Origin: Streptomyces humi
Lineage (GTDB): Bacteria > Actinomycetota > Actinomycetes > Streptomycetales > Streptomycetaceae
Reading direction: 5' to 3'
Length of the DNA stretch: 64,000 bases
Assembly (NCBI RefSeq): GCF_001005085.2
Contig: NZ_LBMU02000043.1
Span: 38,677 to 102,676 of the forward strand
Shown here: piece by piece, positions 52,862-61,159 of the stretch
How positions within the stretch are numbered: position 1 is the first letter of the stretch
Layout of the letters: each line of letters starts with the position of its first letter
Notes under the pieces: generated by a model
What the model was told of the DNA's origin: nothing
Database searches by the model: none
Seen by the model: only the letters and a program-made list of their open reading frames with translations
Program-made: the position numbers and the translations under genes

Positions 52862-53209
52862 GTGACCAGCCAACCGCCGAACCAGACCCGTGTCGTCCCG
52901 CTGCGCCCGCAGGAGCCGGCCCCCCAGCCCAGGCAGCCACTCTGGCGCGACCTCCTCGGAGACGTGCTGCGCCAGGAGCGGCTCGCCCAGGAGCGCACCC
53001 TGAAGGAGGTGGCCGAGACGGCCCGGATCTCCCTGCCGTACCTCTCCGAGATCGAGCGCGGCCGCAAGGAGGCCTCCTCGGAGGTGCTCGGGGCCGCCGC
53101 CCACGCCCTCGGCCTCGACCTGGGCGGTCTGCTCTCCCTGGTGCAGACGGAGTTCACCCGCCGGCAGACCACACCGAGCCGCCACCGCGGGCTGTGCCTG
53201 GCCGCCTGA
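52862..53209 (+). CDS. XRE-family helix-turn-helix regulator, ClgR-like
   Basis: A 115-residue DNA-binding protein. After a Pro/Gln-rich start, residues 30-95 form the Cro/CI domain: LLGDVLRQERLAQERTLKEVAETARISLPYLSEIERGRKEASSEVLGA, with recognition helix around SLPYLSEIERG. The pattern is close to ClgR, the activator of Clp protease genes, but the N-terminal extension suggests a paralogue. No effector domain. Confidence 0.85.
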   Translation: MTSQPPNQTRVVPLRPQEPAPQPRQPLWRDLLGDVLRQERLAQERTLKEVAETARISLPYLSEIERGRKEASSEVLGAAAHALGLDLGGLLSLVQTEFTRRQTTPSRHRGLCLAA

Positions 53210-53275
53210 CCGATGAGTTTCCCGGCGCGCGGCGGTCGGTACACATGACCGCGTTCCACGCTCCAGGAGGTGCCC

Positions 53276-53758
53276 ATGACCACCGACGGATTCACCACGT
53301 GTCTCTGGTTCGACGGCCAGGCCGAGGAAGCCGCCCACTACTACGTGTCGATCTTCAAGAACTCCGCCGTCGGGCGGATCGGCCGCTACACCGAGGCCGG
53401 GCCGGGGCCCGCCGGCTCGGTGATCGCCGTCGACTTCACGGCCAACGGGCACAGGTTCGTCGCGCTCAACGGCGGCCCGCAGTTCACGTTCAACGAGGCG
53501 ATCTCCTTCCAGGTCTACTGCGACGGCCAGGAGGAGGTCGACCACTACTGGGCGAAGCTCACCGAGAACGGCGGTGAGGGCGGCCCCTGCGGCTGGCTCA
53601 AGGACCGCTACGGCGTGTCCTGGCAGATCATCCCGGAGGGGCTGATCGAGATGATCGGCGACGCCGCCCCGGAGAAGGCGGCGCGCACCACGCGGGCGAT
53701 GTACGCGATGGGCAAGCTCGACATCGCCGCGCTGAAGAAGGCGTACGAGGGCGAGTGA
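53276..53758 (+). CDS. PhnB-like VOC protein
   Basis: A 160-residue protein: TTCLWFDGQAEEAAHYYVSIFKNS, ALNGGPQFTFNEAISFQV and CGWLKDRYGVSWQIIPEGL are the landmarks of the PhnB/3-demethylubiquinone-type VOC group, which is abundant in actinobacteria and has unknown substrates. CAGGAGG sets the ATG at 53276. Preceded by the XRE gene by 66 bases. Confidence 0.85.
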   Translation: MTTDGFTTCLWFDGQAEEAAHYYVSIFKNSAVGRIGRYTEAGPGPAGSVIAVDFTANGHRFVALNGGPQFTFNEAISFQVYCDGQEEVDHYWAKLTENGGEGGPCGWLKDRYGVSWQIIPEGLIEMIGDAAPEKAARTTRAMYAMGKLDIAALKKAYEGE

Positions 53759-53770
53759 CCGGCGCGCGGA

Positions 53771-53801
53771 CGCGGGGGCGGTGTCAGGCACCGCCCCCGC
53801 G
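53771..53801. terminator. 13-bp bidirectional hairpin
   Basis: CGCGGGGGCGGTG (53771-53783), loop TCAGG, CACCGCCCCCGCG (53789-53801), perfect. It sits between the stops of the VOC gene and the GPP methyltransferase gene, 12 and 17 bases away. Confidence 0.75.
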
Positions 53802-53818
53802 CCCGCGGCCCCGCCGGG

Positions 53819-54703
53819 TCAGACCCGGTCGGCCACGATCAGCAGGTACTGGAAGCTGCCGTTCTTGTACGCGGTGAGAAACGCGTCCTCGATCCCCGTC
53901 ACCAGGTGATCGGCCTGCTTGCGCAGTTCCCAGTACGGGATCGTCGCCTCGGTGAGGTCCTCCACGTGCACCGGGACCAGCCGGTTCGCGGCCATCGCCC
54001 GGAAGTACTCCGACCGCGGGTGGATGTCGCAGATGTAGTGCGCGTTGATCTGGGAGACCTCGCGGGACGCCCGGCCGTAGGTGTCGTTGTAGCAGCCGGT
54101 GATGGTGACGTAGCGCCCGCCGCGGCGCAGCAGCCGGGCGTGCTCGGCGAACAGCAGCTCCAGCTCGACGTACATCGTGGACTCGTTGTTCCACGAGGCC
54201 GCGTACGCGCCCGTCTCGAACCCGGTGTCCAGCATGTTCCGGTGGTGGTAGCGGACCTTGTCGCCGACCTCGCGCTTGCGGGCCATCTCGTTGGCGAAGT
54301 CGGCCTGCTTGGCGGAGATGGTGACGCCGTCGGAGTGGCAGCCGTACCGGAGGTTCGCCACGATGCTGCCGCCACCGCGGCCGCAGCCGGCGTCGAAGAC
54401 CCGGTCGGCCGGGGTGAGCGCGCCGAGATGGCCGGCCAGCAGCTCGGCCTGGGCGTGCTCCAGGCGGTGCAGTTCGCCGGTGACACGCTCCTTGCGCAGC
54501 CCGGGGTCGGGCTCGTCCAGCACCGACCAGTCGGCCTCACCGATGCCGTAGTGGTGGTGGTACAGGTCGTCGATCTTTCCGAGTTCGAGGTTGACCGGGT
54601 TCTCCTCGGCGTTCCAGTACTCCGCGACGCTGTTCTGGTACCTGGACTGGGTCGGCACCGGGGCTGACGTGGTGGTCTTCCGAGCGACAGGGGCGGTGGT
54701 CAA
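53819..54703 (-). CDS. gppmt: geranyl diphosphate 2-C-methyltransferase
   Basis: A 294-residue SAM-dependent methyltransferase: VFDAGCGRGGGSIVA is motif I (about residue 102), with SDGVTISAKQADFANE and SWNNESTMYVELE further on, the pattern of the 2-MIB pathway enzyme that adds a methyl group at C2 of geranyl diphosphate. The N-terminal 20 residues are a disordered Thr/Pro segment. It is the last gene of eshA-MIB synthase-methyltransferase, 49 bases after the synthase. The start is TTG at 54703, supported by GAGGAG six bases upstream, with no other plausible start before the conserved YWNAEENPVNLELG. Confidence 0.92.
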   Translation of the reverse strand: MTTAPVARKTTTSAPVPTQSRYQNSVAEYWNAEENPVNLELGKIDDLYHHHYGIGEADWSVLDEPDPGLRKERVTGELHRLEHAQAELLAGHLGALTPADRVFDAGCGRGGGSIVANLRYGCHSDGVTISAKQADFANEMARKREVGDKVRYHHRNMLDTGFETGAYAASWNNESTMYVELELLFAEHARLLRRGGRYVTITGCYNDTYGRASREVSQINAHYICDIHPRSEYFRAMAANRLVPVHVEDLTEATIPYWELRKQADHLVTGIEDAFLTAYKNGSFQYLLIVADRV

Positions 54704-54752
54704 CAGGTTCTCCTCGACGTGTTGCTGACGATGTTTCGGATGTGGCTGTGGG

Positions 54753-55805
54753 CTACCAGTAGTCGGGCAGGTGGTAGCGGCTGGAGTTGGTGGCGTGCCA
54801 CTCGTGGTTGCCGGAGACCCAGGCGGCCAGTCCCTCGGCGTAGCGCGCGACCAGCGGTGAACCCGCGGACAGCGCGGCCGACTCCGCCTCGAAGGCCTCC
54901 ATGATCCGGTTGTGGATGCCGACGGACTTCAGATACGCCGCCTTCAGCCCGCGCCGGTCGTTGGCCGCCACCACCTGCGGCAGGTTGAGGTGGTCCGGGT
55001 CGCTCGCCAGCTCCTTCGTGAAGGAGTAGAGGTCGTTGACGATCGTGGTGGCGTTGCAGGCCAGCGCCGTGATCCGCTGGATCTCCGGACGGGCGTAGAG
55101 CGGCTCGGGCAGCTCGTAGCCGTCCACCGCGTCGACGATCGACAGACAGGGGCGGAAGTTGTTGAACTGGCGCATCACCAGGTACTCCCAGACCCGCGGT
55201 GTGTACCCGGTCTCCATCCAGGCGGCCTCGCCCAGATACCCGAGGTGCAGCCGCGCGATGTCGTGGACGAACCGGTCGGTCTGGCTCGGCGTGGCGAAGG
55301 CCGCGAAGTCGGTGAGGGCGAAGTGGTAGGACCGCAGCGGACCGTCGGCCGCGATCCCCGCGCGCCACTCCTCCTCCAGCTCCGGGATGCCGTGGTAGGG
55401 GTCGAGGGCGGACTGGGCGATGATCAGCGGGCCGCCGAGCCCGCGCCGTGATCCGCCGCGCCCCTCGTCCTCCTCGCAGTAGCAGGAGTCCACGATGTTC
55501 TCGGCGAGCAGCAGCTTGCCGGCGGCGGTGAGCCGGTCCAGGTCGAGACCGCCCGGGTGCTGGAGTACGACCGCCCGGCCGAACTGGAAGCCGGCGAAGT
55601 CCCCCTTCCAGGCCTCGGGGAACAGGTCGAGCTCCCGGGCCCAGGTCTCCAGGCGGCGGTCGAGCTCGGCGGCCTTCTCCGGGTCGGCGGGCACGGCGGG
55701 CCGGTAGTGGAGTCCCGGGACCGCACCGGTGCGCCGGGCCGGGCGCAGGCTCCGCGCGATGTCCGGCGGGCCGGGCAGGACGTAGGACGTGGTGGCAGTG
55801 CTCAT
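54753..55805 (-). CDS. mibs: 2-methylisoborneol synthase, short N-terminal arm
   Basis: A 350-residue class I terpene cyclase. The Mg-binding motif reads DSCYCEEDE (Asp106 to Glu114) where the enzymes I know have DDCYCED; the NSE triad is NDLYSFTKE near 267, and DPYHGIPELEEEW and EYLVMRQFNNFRPCLS match the family. It cyclises 2-methyl-GPP to the earthy odorant 2-MIB. Streptomyces synthases of about 440 residues place the Asp motif near residue 197, so this protein lacks roughly 90 residues of disordered N-terminal sequence; only MSTATTSYVLPGPPDIARSL and some linker remain. The eshA stop lies 17 bases upstream, leaving no room for a longer form. Confidence 0.9.
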   Translation of the reverse strand: MSTATTSYVLPGPPDIARSLRPARRTGAVPGLHYRPAVPADPEKAAELDRRLETWARELDLFPEAWKGDFAGFQFGRAVVLQHPGGLDLDRLTAAGKLLLAENIVDSCYCEEDEGRGGSRRGLGGPLIIAQSALDPYHGIPELEEEWRAGIAADGPLRSYHFALTDFAAFATPSQTDRFVHDIARLHLGYLGEAAWMETGYTPRVWEYLVMRQFNNFRPCLSIVDAVDGYELPEPLYARPEIQRITALACNATTIVNDLYSFTKELASDPDHLNLPQVVAANDRRGLKAAYLKSVGIHNRIMEAFEAESAALSAGSPLVARYAEGLAAWVSGNHEWHATNSSRYHLPDYW

Positions 55806-55822
55806 GGCTGTGCTCCGGGCCG

Positions 55823-57265
55823 TCAGTCGGCGGTGCGGCCGAGTTGGACGTTCTCCAGGATCCCGGCCGCGTCGGGGACGAGGATGGCCATCGAGTAGTA
55901 GGCGGTCACCAGGTAGTTGATGACGGCCTGCTCGTTGACGCCCATGAAGCGGACGTTCAGGCCGGGCTGGAACTCCTCCGGGATACCGGTCTGGTAGAGG
56001 CCGATGACCCCCTGGTCGGCCTCGCCGGTGCGCAGCGCGATGATGCTGCTGGTGTGGTCGTCGCTGATCGGGATCTTGCTGCACGGGTAGATCGGCACCC
56101 CGCGCCAGGCCGGGATCTCGTGCCCGTCCACGTTCACGCTGGGGGGCACCAGGCCACGCCGGTTGCACTGCCGGAAGAAGGCGGCGATCGCCTTGGGATG
56201 GGCCAGGATCACCTTGGTCTTGCGGCGCATGGAGATCAGCTCGTCCATGTCGTCCGGGGTGGGCGGGCCGGTGAAGGAGCTGATCCGCTGTCCGTAGTCG
56301 ATGTTGTGCAGCAGCCCGAACTCGCGGTTGTTGACCAGCTCCCACTCCTGGCGCTCGCGGATCTCCTCGACCGTGAGGCGCAGCTGCTGCTGGGTCTGGT
56401 CCATCGGGTGGTTGTAGAGGTCGGCGACCCGCGAGTGCACCCGCAGCACGGTCTGGGTCAGCGACAGCTCGTACTCGCGCGGGGCCAGGTCGTAGTCGAC
56501 GAAACCGCCGCGCAGGGTCTCCTCGCCGACATGGCCGGCCTGCACCGGCACCTCGGCCTCGCCCTTGCGGTTCATCGGCAGCCGCTGCCGGTCGACGAAG
56601 GCCTGGAGGTGGGCGCCCAGCGAGGGCTCCCGGCCCATGATCTCCTCGGCGACCGCCCACGGCAGCGCCAGCACCACTCCCGCCGTCTCCGCCCGGACCG
56701 AGGTGAGCCAGAGCGGGTCGGTCTGGCCGACGGCCTCGTCGCCCATCTGGTCGCCGTCGGTGACGACCCCGACGACCTCCTCGTCGCCGTACTTGCCGGC
56801 CGCGTACCGGGTGAACCGCCCGTGCACCACGAGGTAGGTCTCGGTGACCGGCTGACCGGCCTCGAACAGCAGCTGTCCGGCGCGCACTTCGCGGGGCTGG
56901 AAACGGGCGGCGAGCTCGGCCAGCACGTCGGGGTTGTCGTAGCCCCGCAGGATCGGCAGCTCGGTGAGGGTCCCCGGGATGACCCGGATGTCGTCCCCGC
57001 CGTTCTGCTCGAAGCTCACCCGGCCGCGTCCGGTGCGCAGCTGGAGGCGGCGGTTGACCCGGTAGGTGCCGCCCTTGACGTCCACCCACGGCAGCGTCTT
57101 CAGCAGCCATCGCGAGGTGATGGCCTGCATCTGCGGTTCCGACTTGGTGGTCGTGGCGAGCTGGCGTGCCGCCCGGGTGCTCAGACTGGTGAGCTGCCCG
57201 TCGGCGGCCGGATCCGGCTCGGGCTCGTCGACGGCGGAACCGATGACGCTGTCCGGTGTGGACAC
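55823..57265 (-). CDS. eshA: EshA-type family 2B encapsulin shell protein with CNB domain
   Basis: A 480-residue HK97-fold shell protein of family 2B. The N-terminal arm contains LTSLSTRAARQLATTTKSEPQMQAIT and the E-loop start WLLKTLPWVDVKGGTYRVNRRL (about 53-74). A cyclic-nucleotide-binding-like domain is inserted at about 105-225 (FQPREVRAGQLLFEAG, GDEAVGQTDPLW, RAETAG). The rest completes the shell fold. Family 2B shells occur with 2-MIB synthase and are reported to enclose terpene cyclases. S. griseus EshA affects development and ppGpp-related phenotypes. First gene of the operon; GTG start three bases after GGAGGG. Confidence 0.92.
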   Translation of the reverse strand: MSTPDSVIGSAVDEPEPDPAADGQLTSLSTRAARQLATTTKSEPQMQAITSRWLLKTLPWVDVKGGTYRVNRRLQLRTGRGRVSFEQNGGDDIRVIPGTLTELPILRGYDNPDVLAELAARFQPREVRAGQLLFEAGQPVTETYLVVHGRFTRYAAGKYGDEEVVGVVTDGDQMGDEAVGQTDPLWLTSVRAETAGVVLALPWAVAEEIMGREPSLGAHLQAFVDRQRLPMNRKGEAEVPVQAGHVGEETLRGGFVDYDLAPREYELSLTQTVLRVHSRVADLYNHPMDQTQQQLRLTVEEIRERQEWELVNNREFGLLHNIDYGQRISSFTGPPTPDDMDELISMRRKTKVILAHPKAIAAFFRQCNRRGLVPPSVNVDGHEIPAWRGVPIYPCSKIPISDDHTSSIIALRTGEADQGVIGLYQTGIPEEFQPGLNVRFMGVNEQAVINYLVTAYYSMAILVPDAAGILENVQLGRTAD

Positions 57266-57493
57266 ATTCCCTCCAGCAGAGAGCTGAACGACGGTGACCC
57301 GAAGGGTCGGTGGGGTGCGAGGTGGTGATGCGCACCGACTAGCCAAACAGCCCTGGTGATCTACGGATACGGCGTGAAAGGGGCGGCATCACGCCTTGGT
57401 TGCGCAAACCTGGTGGTCGAGGCGGAAAAGGTTGCGTTCGCCCGTCGTGCGCCGGTCGTCCGCTCTTGTGCCCGGCCCCGGCGAGGGTTGGCC

Positions 57494-58513
57494 TCAGGAA
57501 AGGTCGTTCACCAGCACCGCGGCCCCGTCGAAGCGCCCGGCCTTCAGGTCCCGCAGCGCCCGCGGAGCCTCGGACAGCGGATACACGTGAGTGGTCGGGC
57601 GGATCCGGTGCCGCTCGGCGAGGGCCAGGAACTCCCGCGCGTCGCCCCGGGTGTTGGAGGTGACGCTGCGCAGCTCCCGCTCGTAGAACAGCTCCCGCTC
57701 GTAGTTCAGCGGCGGTACGTCGCTGAGGTGGATGCCCGCGACCGCCAGCACCCCGCCCCGGTCCAGGGCGCGCAGCGCCACCGGCACCAGATCGCCGACC
57801 GGGGCGAACAGGATCGCGCTGTCCAGCGGCTCGGGCGGCGCCTCGCGGGCGTCCCGTGCCGAGGCCGCGCCCAGCTCCAGTGCCAGCCGCCGGGCCTCGG
57901 CACCCCGGGTGAGCACGTGCACCCGGGCGCCCAGCGCCAGTGCCAGTTGCGCGCACAGGTGGGCGCTGCCGCCGAAACCGTAGAGGCCGAGCCGGCCACC
58001 CGGCGGGAGCGAGGCCCGGCGCAGCGCGCGGTAGCCGATGATCCCGGCGCACAGCAGCGGCGCGAGCGCCACGTCGTCCAGGGTCCCGGGCAGCCGGTGG
58101 GCGAAGGCCGCCGGCACGGTCGTGTACTGCGCGTATCCGCCGTCGGCGTCCCAGCCGGTGTACCGCGAGTCCGGGCACAGGTTCTCGGCGCCCCGCAGGC
58201 AGTACGCGCACTCCTCGTCCGTGCGCCGCAGCCAGGCCACGCCGACCCGTTCGCCGAGTGCGAAGTCCGCCACCGCGGCACCCGCGCCCGCCACTTCGCC
58301 GACCACCTCGTGTCCCGGTGTCACCCCGGGCCGGCGCACCGGGAGATCGCCCTCCGTGACATGCAGGTCGGTGCGGCACACCCCGCAGGCCAGCACCCGC
58401 ACCAGCAGTTCGTCCGCGCCGGGCACCGGCACCGGTCGCTCGACGAGCCGGAGCGGATCACCCTCGACGGGCCCCGGCCGCGCCACCGACCACGCCCGCA
58501 TCACGTCCGCCAT
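57494..58513 (-). CDS. zinc-dependent alcohol dehydrogenase (AdhA type)
   Basis: A 339-residue medium-chain dehydrogenase. Catalytic-zinc ligands lie in CGVCRTDLHVTEGDLP (about 43-58) and GHEVVGEV; structural-zinc Cys in ECAYCLRGAENLC (about 100-112). The cofactor-binding region is GLYGFGGSAHLCAQLA (about 175), with GFGGSA in place of GxGGxG. Similar enzymes act on short aliphatic or aromatic alcohols. The gene is 228 bases upstream (by transcription) of nothing obvious and is not part of the eshA operon, whose promoter faces away. Confidence 0.88.
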   Translation of the reverse strand: MADVMRAWSVARPGPVEGDPLRLVERPVPVPGADELLVRVLACGVCRTDLHVTEGDLPVRRPGVTPGHEVVGEVAGAGAAVADFALGERVGVAWLRRTDEECAYCLRGAENLCPDSRYTGWDADGGYAQYTTVPAAFAHRLPGTLDDVALAPLLCAGIIGYRALRRASLPPGGRLGLYGFGGSAHLCAQLALALGARVHVLTRGAEARRLALELGAASARDAREAPPEPLDSAILFAPVGDLVPVALRALDRGGVLAVAGIHLSDVPPLNYERELFYERELRSVTSNTRGDAREFLALAERHRIRPTTHVYPLSEAPRALRDLKAGRFDGAAVLVNDLS

Positions 58514-58660
58514 ACCGCGCCCCGTCCGCCGAAGGCCGCCGTCCCCCCCAGTGTCCGCCGGAGCCCGTCATTCGGCGCGCGGGCGGTGCGCGGGACGGCC
58601 GGCGTGAGGAACCGGGAGAATCCGCTGGACCGGAAGGGCCGCGGCCAGGGCGGTACGACC

Positions 58661-58804
58661 GGAAGGCGCCGGGTTCTCCGCCTCGGCCCGCTGAGCATGC
58701 CCTTCGGCCGGTTCGCCGCGCTCGGTGACCCGCGGGGCGCCGGCTTCCCGGTGATCGGCCTCACCACCGCCGGGGGCGAGCTGCCGTCGGCCAGGGACGT
58801 CTGA
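58661..58804 (+). pseudogene. possible remnant of a VOC-family gene (3' end only)
   Basis: An open 47-codon stretch ending in TGA at 58804 encodes LGPLSMPFGRFAALGDPRGAG and FPVIGL, which resembles the last strand pair of VOC proteins (MPYGRxAVxxDPxGAxFxVI). No start codon, ribosome site or N-terminal half is present upstream. Probably a decayed gene end. The remainder of 58514-58863 has nothing recognisable. Confidence 0.4.
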
Positions 58805-58863
58805 GCAGCACGGACACCGGGCCGCGGCCGGGCGGTGCGTCCGGCCGTGGCATGATCGGGCCC

Positions 58864-59553
58864 ATGCGTGAACGAGTGGTGGCCGCGTGCGACGGGGCTT
58901 CTAAGGGAAACCCGGGGCCGGCGGGCTGGGCCTGGGTGGTGTCCGACGACGCGGCGACCCCGGCCCGCTGGGAGGCCGGCCCGCTCGGCAGGGCCACCAA
59001 CAACGTCGCCGAACTGACCGCCCTGGAACGGCTGCTCGCGGCCGTCGACCCGGACGTGCCGCTCGAGGTCCGGATGGACTCGCAGTACGCCATGAAGGCG
59101 GTCACCACCTGGCTGCCCGGCTGGAAGCGCAACGGCTGGAAGACCTCCGCCGGGAAGCCGGTCGCCAACCAGGACCTGGTGGTCCGCATCGACGAACTCC
59201 TCGACGGCCGCACGGTGGACTTCCGCTACGTCCCCGCCCACCAGGTGGACGGCGACCCGCTGAACGACTTCGCCGACCGCGCGGCCAGCCAGGCGGCCGT
59301 GGTCCAGGAGGCCGCCGGCAGCGCGCTCGGCTCCCCGGTCCCGCCGCCGTCCCCGACGTCCGCCGCCCCCGCCACGGCTCCGCGCCGCAAGGCGGCGGCC
59401 CGGAAGACGGCCGGGTCCGCCGGCACCGCCCGTACGATCAAGGCGAAGTTCCCCGGCCGCTGCCTGTGCGGCCGCCCCTACGCGGCCGGCGAGTCCATCG
59501 CCAAGAACGCGCAGGGCTGGGGCCACCCGGAGTGCCGTACCGCTCAGGCCTGA
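58864..59553 (+). CDS. ribonuclease HI with C-terminal zinc-ribbon-like tail
   Basis: A 229-residue protein. Residues 1-140 are RNase HI: Asp10 (ACDGASKGNPG), Glu50 (NNVAELTAL), Asp72 (MDSQYAM) and Asp138 (LNDFADRAA) are the four catalytic acids and His126 the flexible His. It cleaves the RNA strand of RNA-DNA hybrids. Residues 150-195 are an Ala/Pro/Lys linker, and the end (CLCGRPYAAGESIAKNAQGWGHPEC) has Cys-x-Cys, His and Cys positions of a small zinc site. This tail is not in classical RnhA and may bind nucleic acid. ATG 58864 chosen for family fit. Confidence 0.88.
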   Translation: MRERVVAACDGASKGNPGPAGWAWVVSDDAATPARWEAGPLGRATNNVAELTALERLLAAVDPDVPLEVRMDSQYAMKAVTTWLPGWKRNGWKTSAGKPVANQDLVVRIDELLDGRTVDFRYVPAHQVDGDPLNDFADRAASQAAVVQEAAGSALGSPVPPPSPTSAAPATAPRRKAAARKTAGSAGTARTIKAKFPGRCLCGRPYAAGESIAKNAQGWGHPECRTAQA

Positions 59554-59560
59554 TCAGGCC
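59547..59560. other. 14-bp palindrome at abutting stop codons
   Basis: GGCCTGATCAGGCC is a perfect palindrome centred between TGA of the RNase HI gene (59551-59553) and TCA, the complement of the tyrosinase stop (59554-59556). The two convergent genes share no spacer at all. Confidence 0.7.
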
Positions 59561-60384
59561 GCCTGGGTGTCGAACGTGTAGAACCTCGTGTGGTCGAGCA
59601 GGTCGGCCGGCCGCACGTCGTTCCACGGCTTCATCGTCTCGTTCAGGTCCACCACGTCCGGGGTGCCGCCGCCCGGCAGGTAGACCGCCTGCGGATGCCG
59701 GCGCTGCCACTCGGCCCACAGCTTGTCGACGAAGGCGTGGTGCAGCCAGAACACCGGGTCGTTGGGCGAGACGCCGGTGGCCATCTGGCCGCCGACCCAG
59801 ACGTGGACCCGGTTGTGCAGATTGACCCCGCGCCAGCCCTCCAGATGGTTCCGGAAGCCGTCCGAGGCGCTGTTCCAGGGCGCCATGTCGTACGTGGCGA
59901 TGCCCAGCACCGAGTCGACCTCGGCCCGGGTGGGCAGCTCGCGCACGCCGGTCCCGAGCGACCTGCGCAGATAAGTACGGCCGTCCACACGGACGTTGAC
60001 CGGCCAGTCGCCGGCGGACGCGGCGAACGGGCCGTCCGTCACCCGCCCGTCGGAGGCGCGTCCGGTGCCGCCCAGGAAGTCCGGCGCCCACAGCGAGGCC
60101 CGGACGGTCCGGTCGGCGCTCCAGTCCCAGTAGGGGAGTGCCACCGAGGGGTCCACCGACTGGAGGGCCCGCTCGAAGTCGAGCAGGAATCTGCGGTGCC
60201 AGGGCAGGAACGACGGCGAACGGTGGCCCGTGCGCTCGGAGTCGTCCGTGTCGGACATGATGAAGGCGTTGTGCGTGCGCACGAAGCCGTCGTAACGGCC
60301 GTCGCGCTTCAGCGCGATGACGGCGGCCACGAACCGCCGCTTCTCGTCGGCGGTGAGGGCGGCCTGGTTCTTGCGTACGGTCAT
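59554..60384 (-). CDS. melC2: tyrosinase
   Basis: A 276-residue type-3 copper enzyme with the usual Streptomyces length. CuA ligands are His38 (RTHNAF), His54 (TGHRSP) and His63 (PWHRRF); CuB ligands are in NLHNRVHVWVGG (His190/194 region) and FWLHHAFVDKLW. It hydroxylates monophenols and oxidises diphenols to quinones on the way to melanin. There is no signal peptide of its own; export depends on the MelC1 partner encoded just upstream, 35 bases away. The gene abuts the convergent RNase HI gene. Confidence 0.95.
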   Translation of the reverse strand: MTVRKNQAALTADEKRRFVAAVIALKRDGRYDGFVRTHNAFIMSDTDDSERTGHRSPSFLPWHRRFLLDFERALQSVDPSVALPYWDWSADRTVRASLWAPDFLGGTGRASDGRVTDGPFAASAGDWPVNVRVDGRTYLRRSLGTGVRELPTRAEVDSVLGIATYDMAPWNSASDGFRNHLEGWRGVNLHNRVHVWVGGQMATGVSPNDPVFWLHHAFVDKLWAEWQRRHPQAVYLPGGGTPDVVDLNETMKPWNDVRPADLLDHTRFYTFDTQAA

Positions 60385-60419
60385 GTGGATCGGGGCTCCG
60401 GAAGTCCTTGCGGGGGCGG

Positions 60420-60809
60420 TCAGTTGGCGGGGAACGGCAGCAGCGTGGCGCCCTGTAGCTCGTCGACCGCCGCGCGGGCGGCGGCGCGCGGGCCGGTGAC
60501 CGGGTCGTAGTGGCTGACCACGCTGATCCAGCTGCCGTCGGCGTTCCGCATCACGTGCAGCTGCACGCCGTCCACGAACACCGCGTATCCGCCGCCGTGG
60601 CCGTGCTGGTGACCGCCCGTGCCGTGGTCCATGGCGGCCGGACGGCCTTGTATCCGGCGGCCCTTGTAGACCTCGTCGAAGGGTTCGAGGGATCCTTCGT
60701 GCGAGTGAGGTGCGGCCGAGGCACCGGGGGCGAGGAGCGCTGCGGCGCCGGCCGCGGCGGCCAGGGCGGCCCCTGCGGTGAGCGCGCGACGACGGGTGGG
60801 TCCGGGCAT
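60420..60809 (-). CDS. melC1: tyrosinase copper chaperone/co-secretion factor
   Basis: A 129-residue MelC1 protein. Residues 1-32 form a twin-arginine signal (RRRALT, then Ala-rich hydrophobic core ending ASAAP), which exports the bound tyrosinase through Tat. The mature part includes His-rich DHGTGGHQHGHGGGYAVFVDG, with the Tyr that plugs the tyrosinase active site in this family, and SHYDPVTGPRAAARAAVDEL. It delivers copper to apotyrosinase. ATG preceded by GGAGGC. Promoter region upstream (60810-61159) is described separately. Confidence 0.93.
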   Translation of the reverse strand: MPGPTRRRALTAGAALAAAAGAAALLAPGASAAPHSHEGSLEPFDEVYKGRRIQGRPAAMDHGTGGHQHGHGGGYAVFVDGVQLHVMRNADGSWISVVSHYDPVTGPRAAARAAVDELQGATLLPFPAN

Positions 60810-61159
60810 ACGGATGCCTCCTGTGGTGGGTGCGGGTGATGACTCCGTATGCCTATCCGGCGGTTTCCCGGCGGGTGAAATCGCCCGGATCGGGTTGGCC
60901 GCGATCAGGACAATTGACTACATGTCATACAGGATTTAACAAAGATGATCTTGCCGGGGCGATGGCCCGCACGGTTCCGGAACGGGGAATTCCTTGCTCG
61001 GACGGGGCGGTTCCCGTCGATCCTTGGCGCCGGTCCGCCGTCCGGGTGTCGTGGCTCACGGCGTCAATCTGGCGCGATTCGAAAACCCGGCCGGGCTAGC
61101 CCGCGCTGCTACCCTGCGGTGCCAATTGACCACGTTCGGTGAAACCCAGGGGTGTGTGC
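60810..61159. other. divergent intergenic region between melC1 and FAD monooxygenase
   Basis: About 350 bases without a gene. It contains an unusually AT-rich stretch (60911-60945) with TTGACT, ACATGT and TTTAAC, and a run near 61130 (AATTGACC) before the monooxygenase start. I cannot assign a promoter with confidence; control of melC by AdpA-like factors would fit but no clear consensus is seen. Confidence 0.5.

Noticed and set aside
60914..60942. TTGACT with a downstream TAACAA as a promoter between melC1 and the monooxygenase
   Set aside because: The -10 is poor and the position is over 200 bases from the monooxygenase start; no support for direction.
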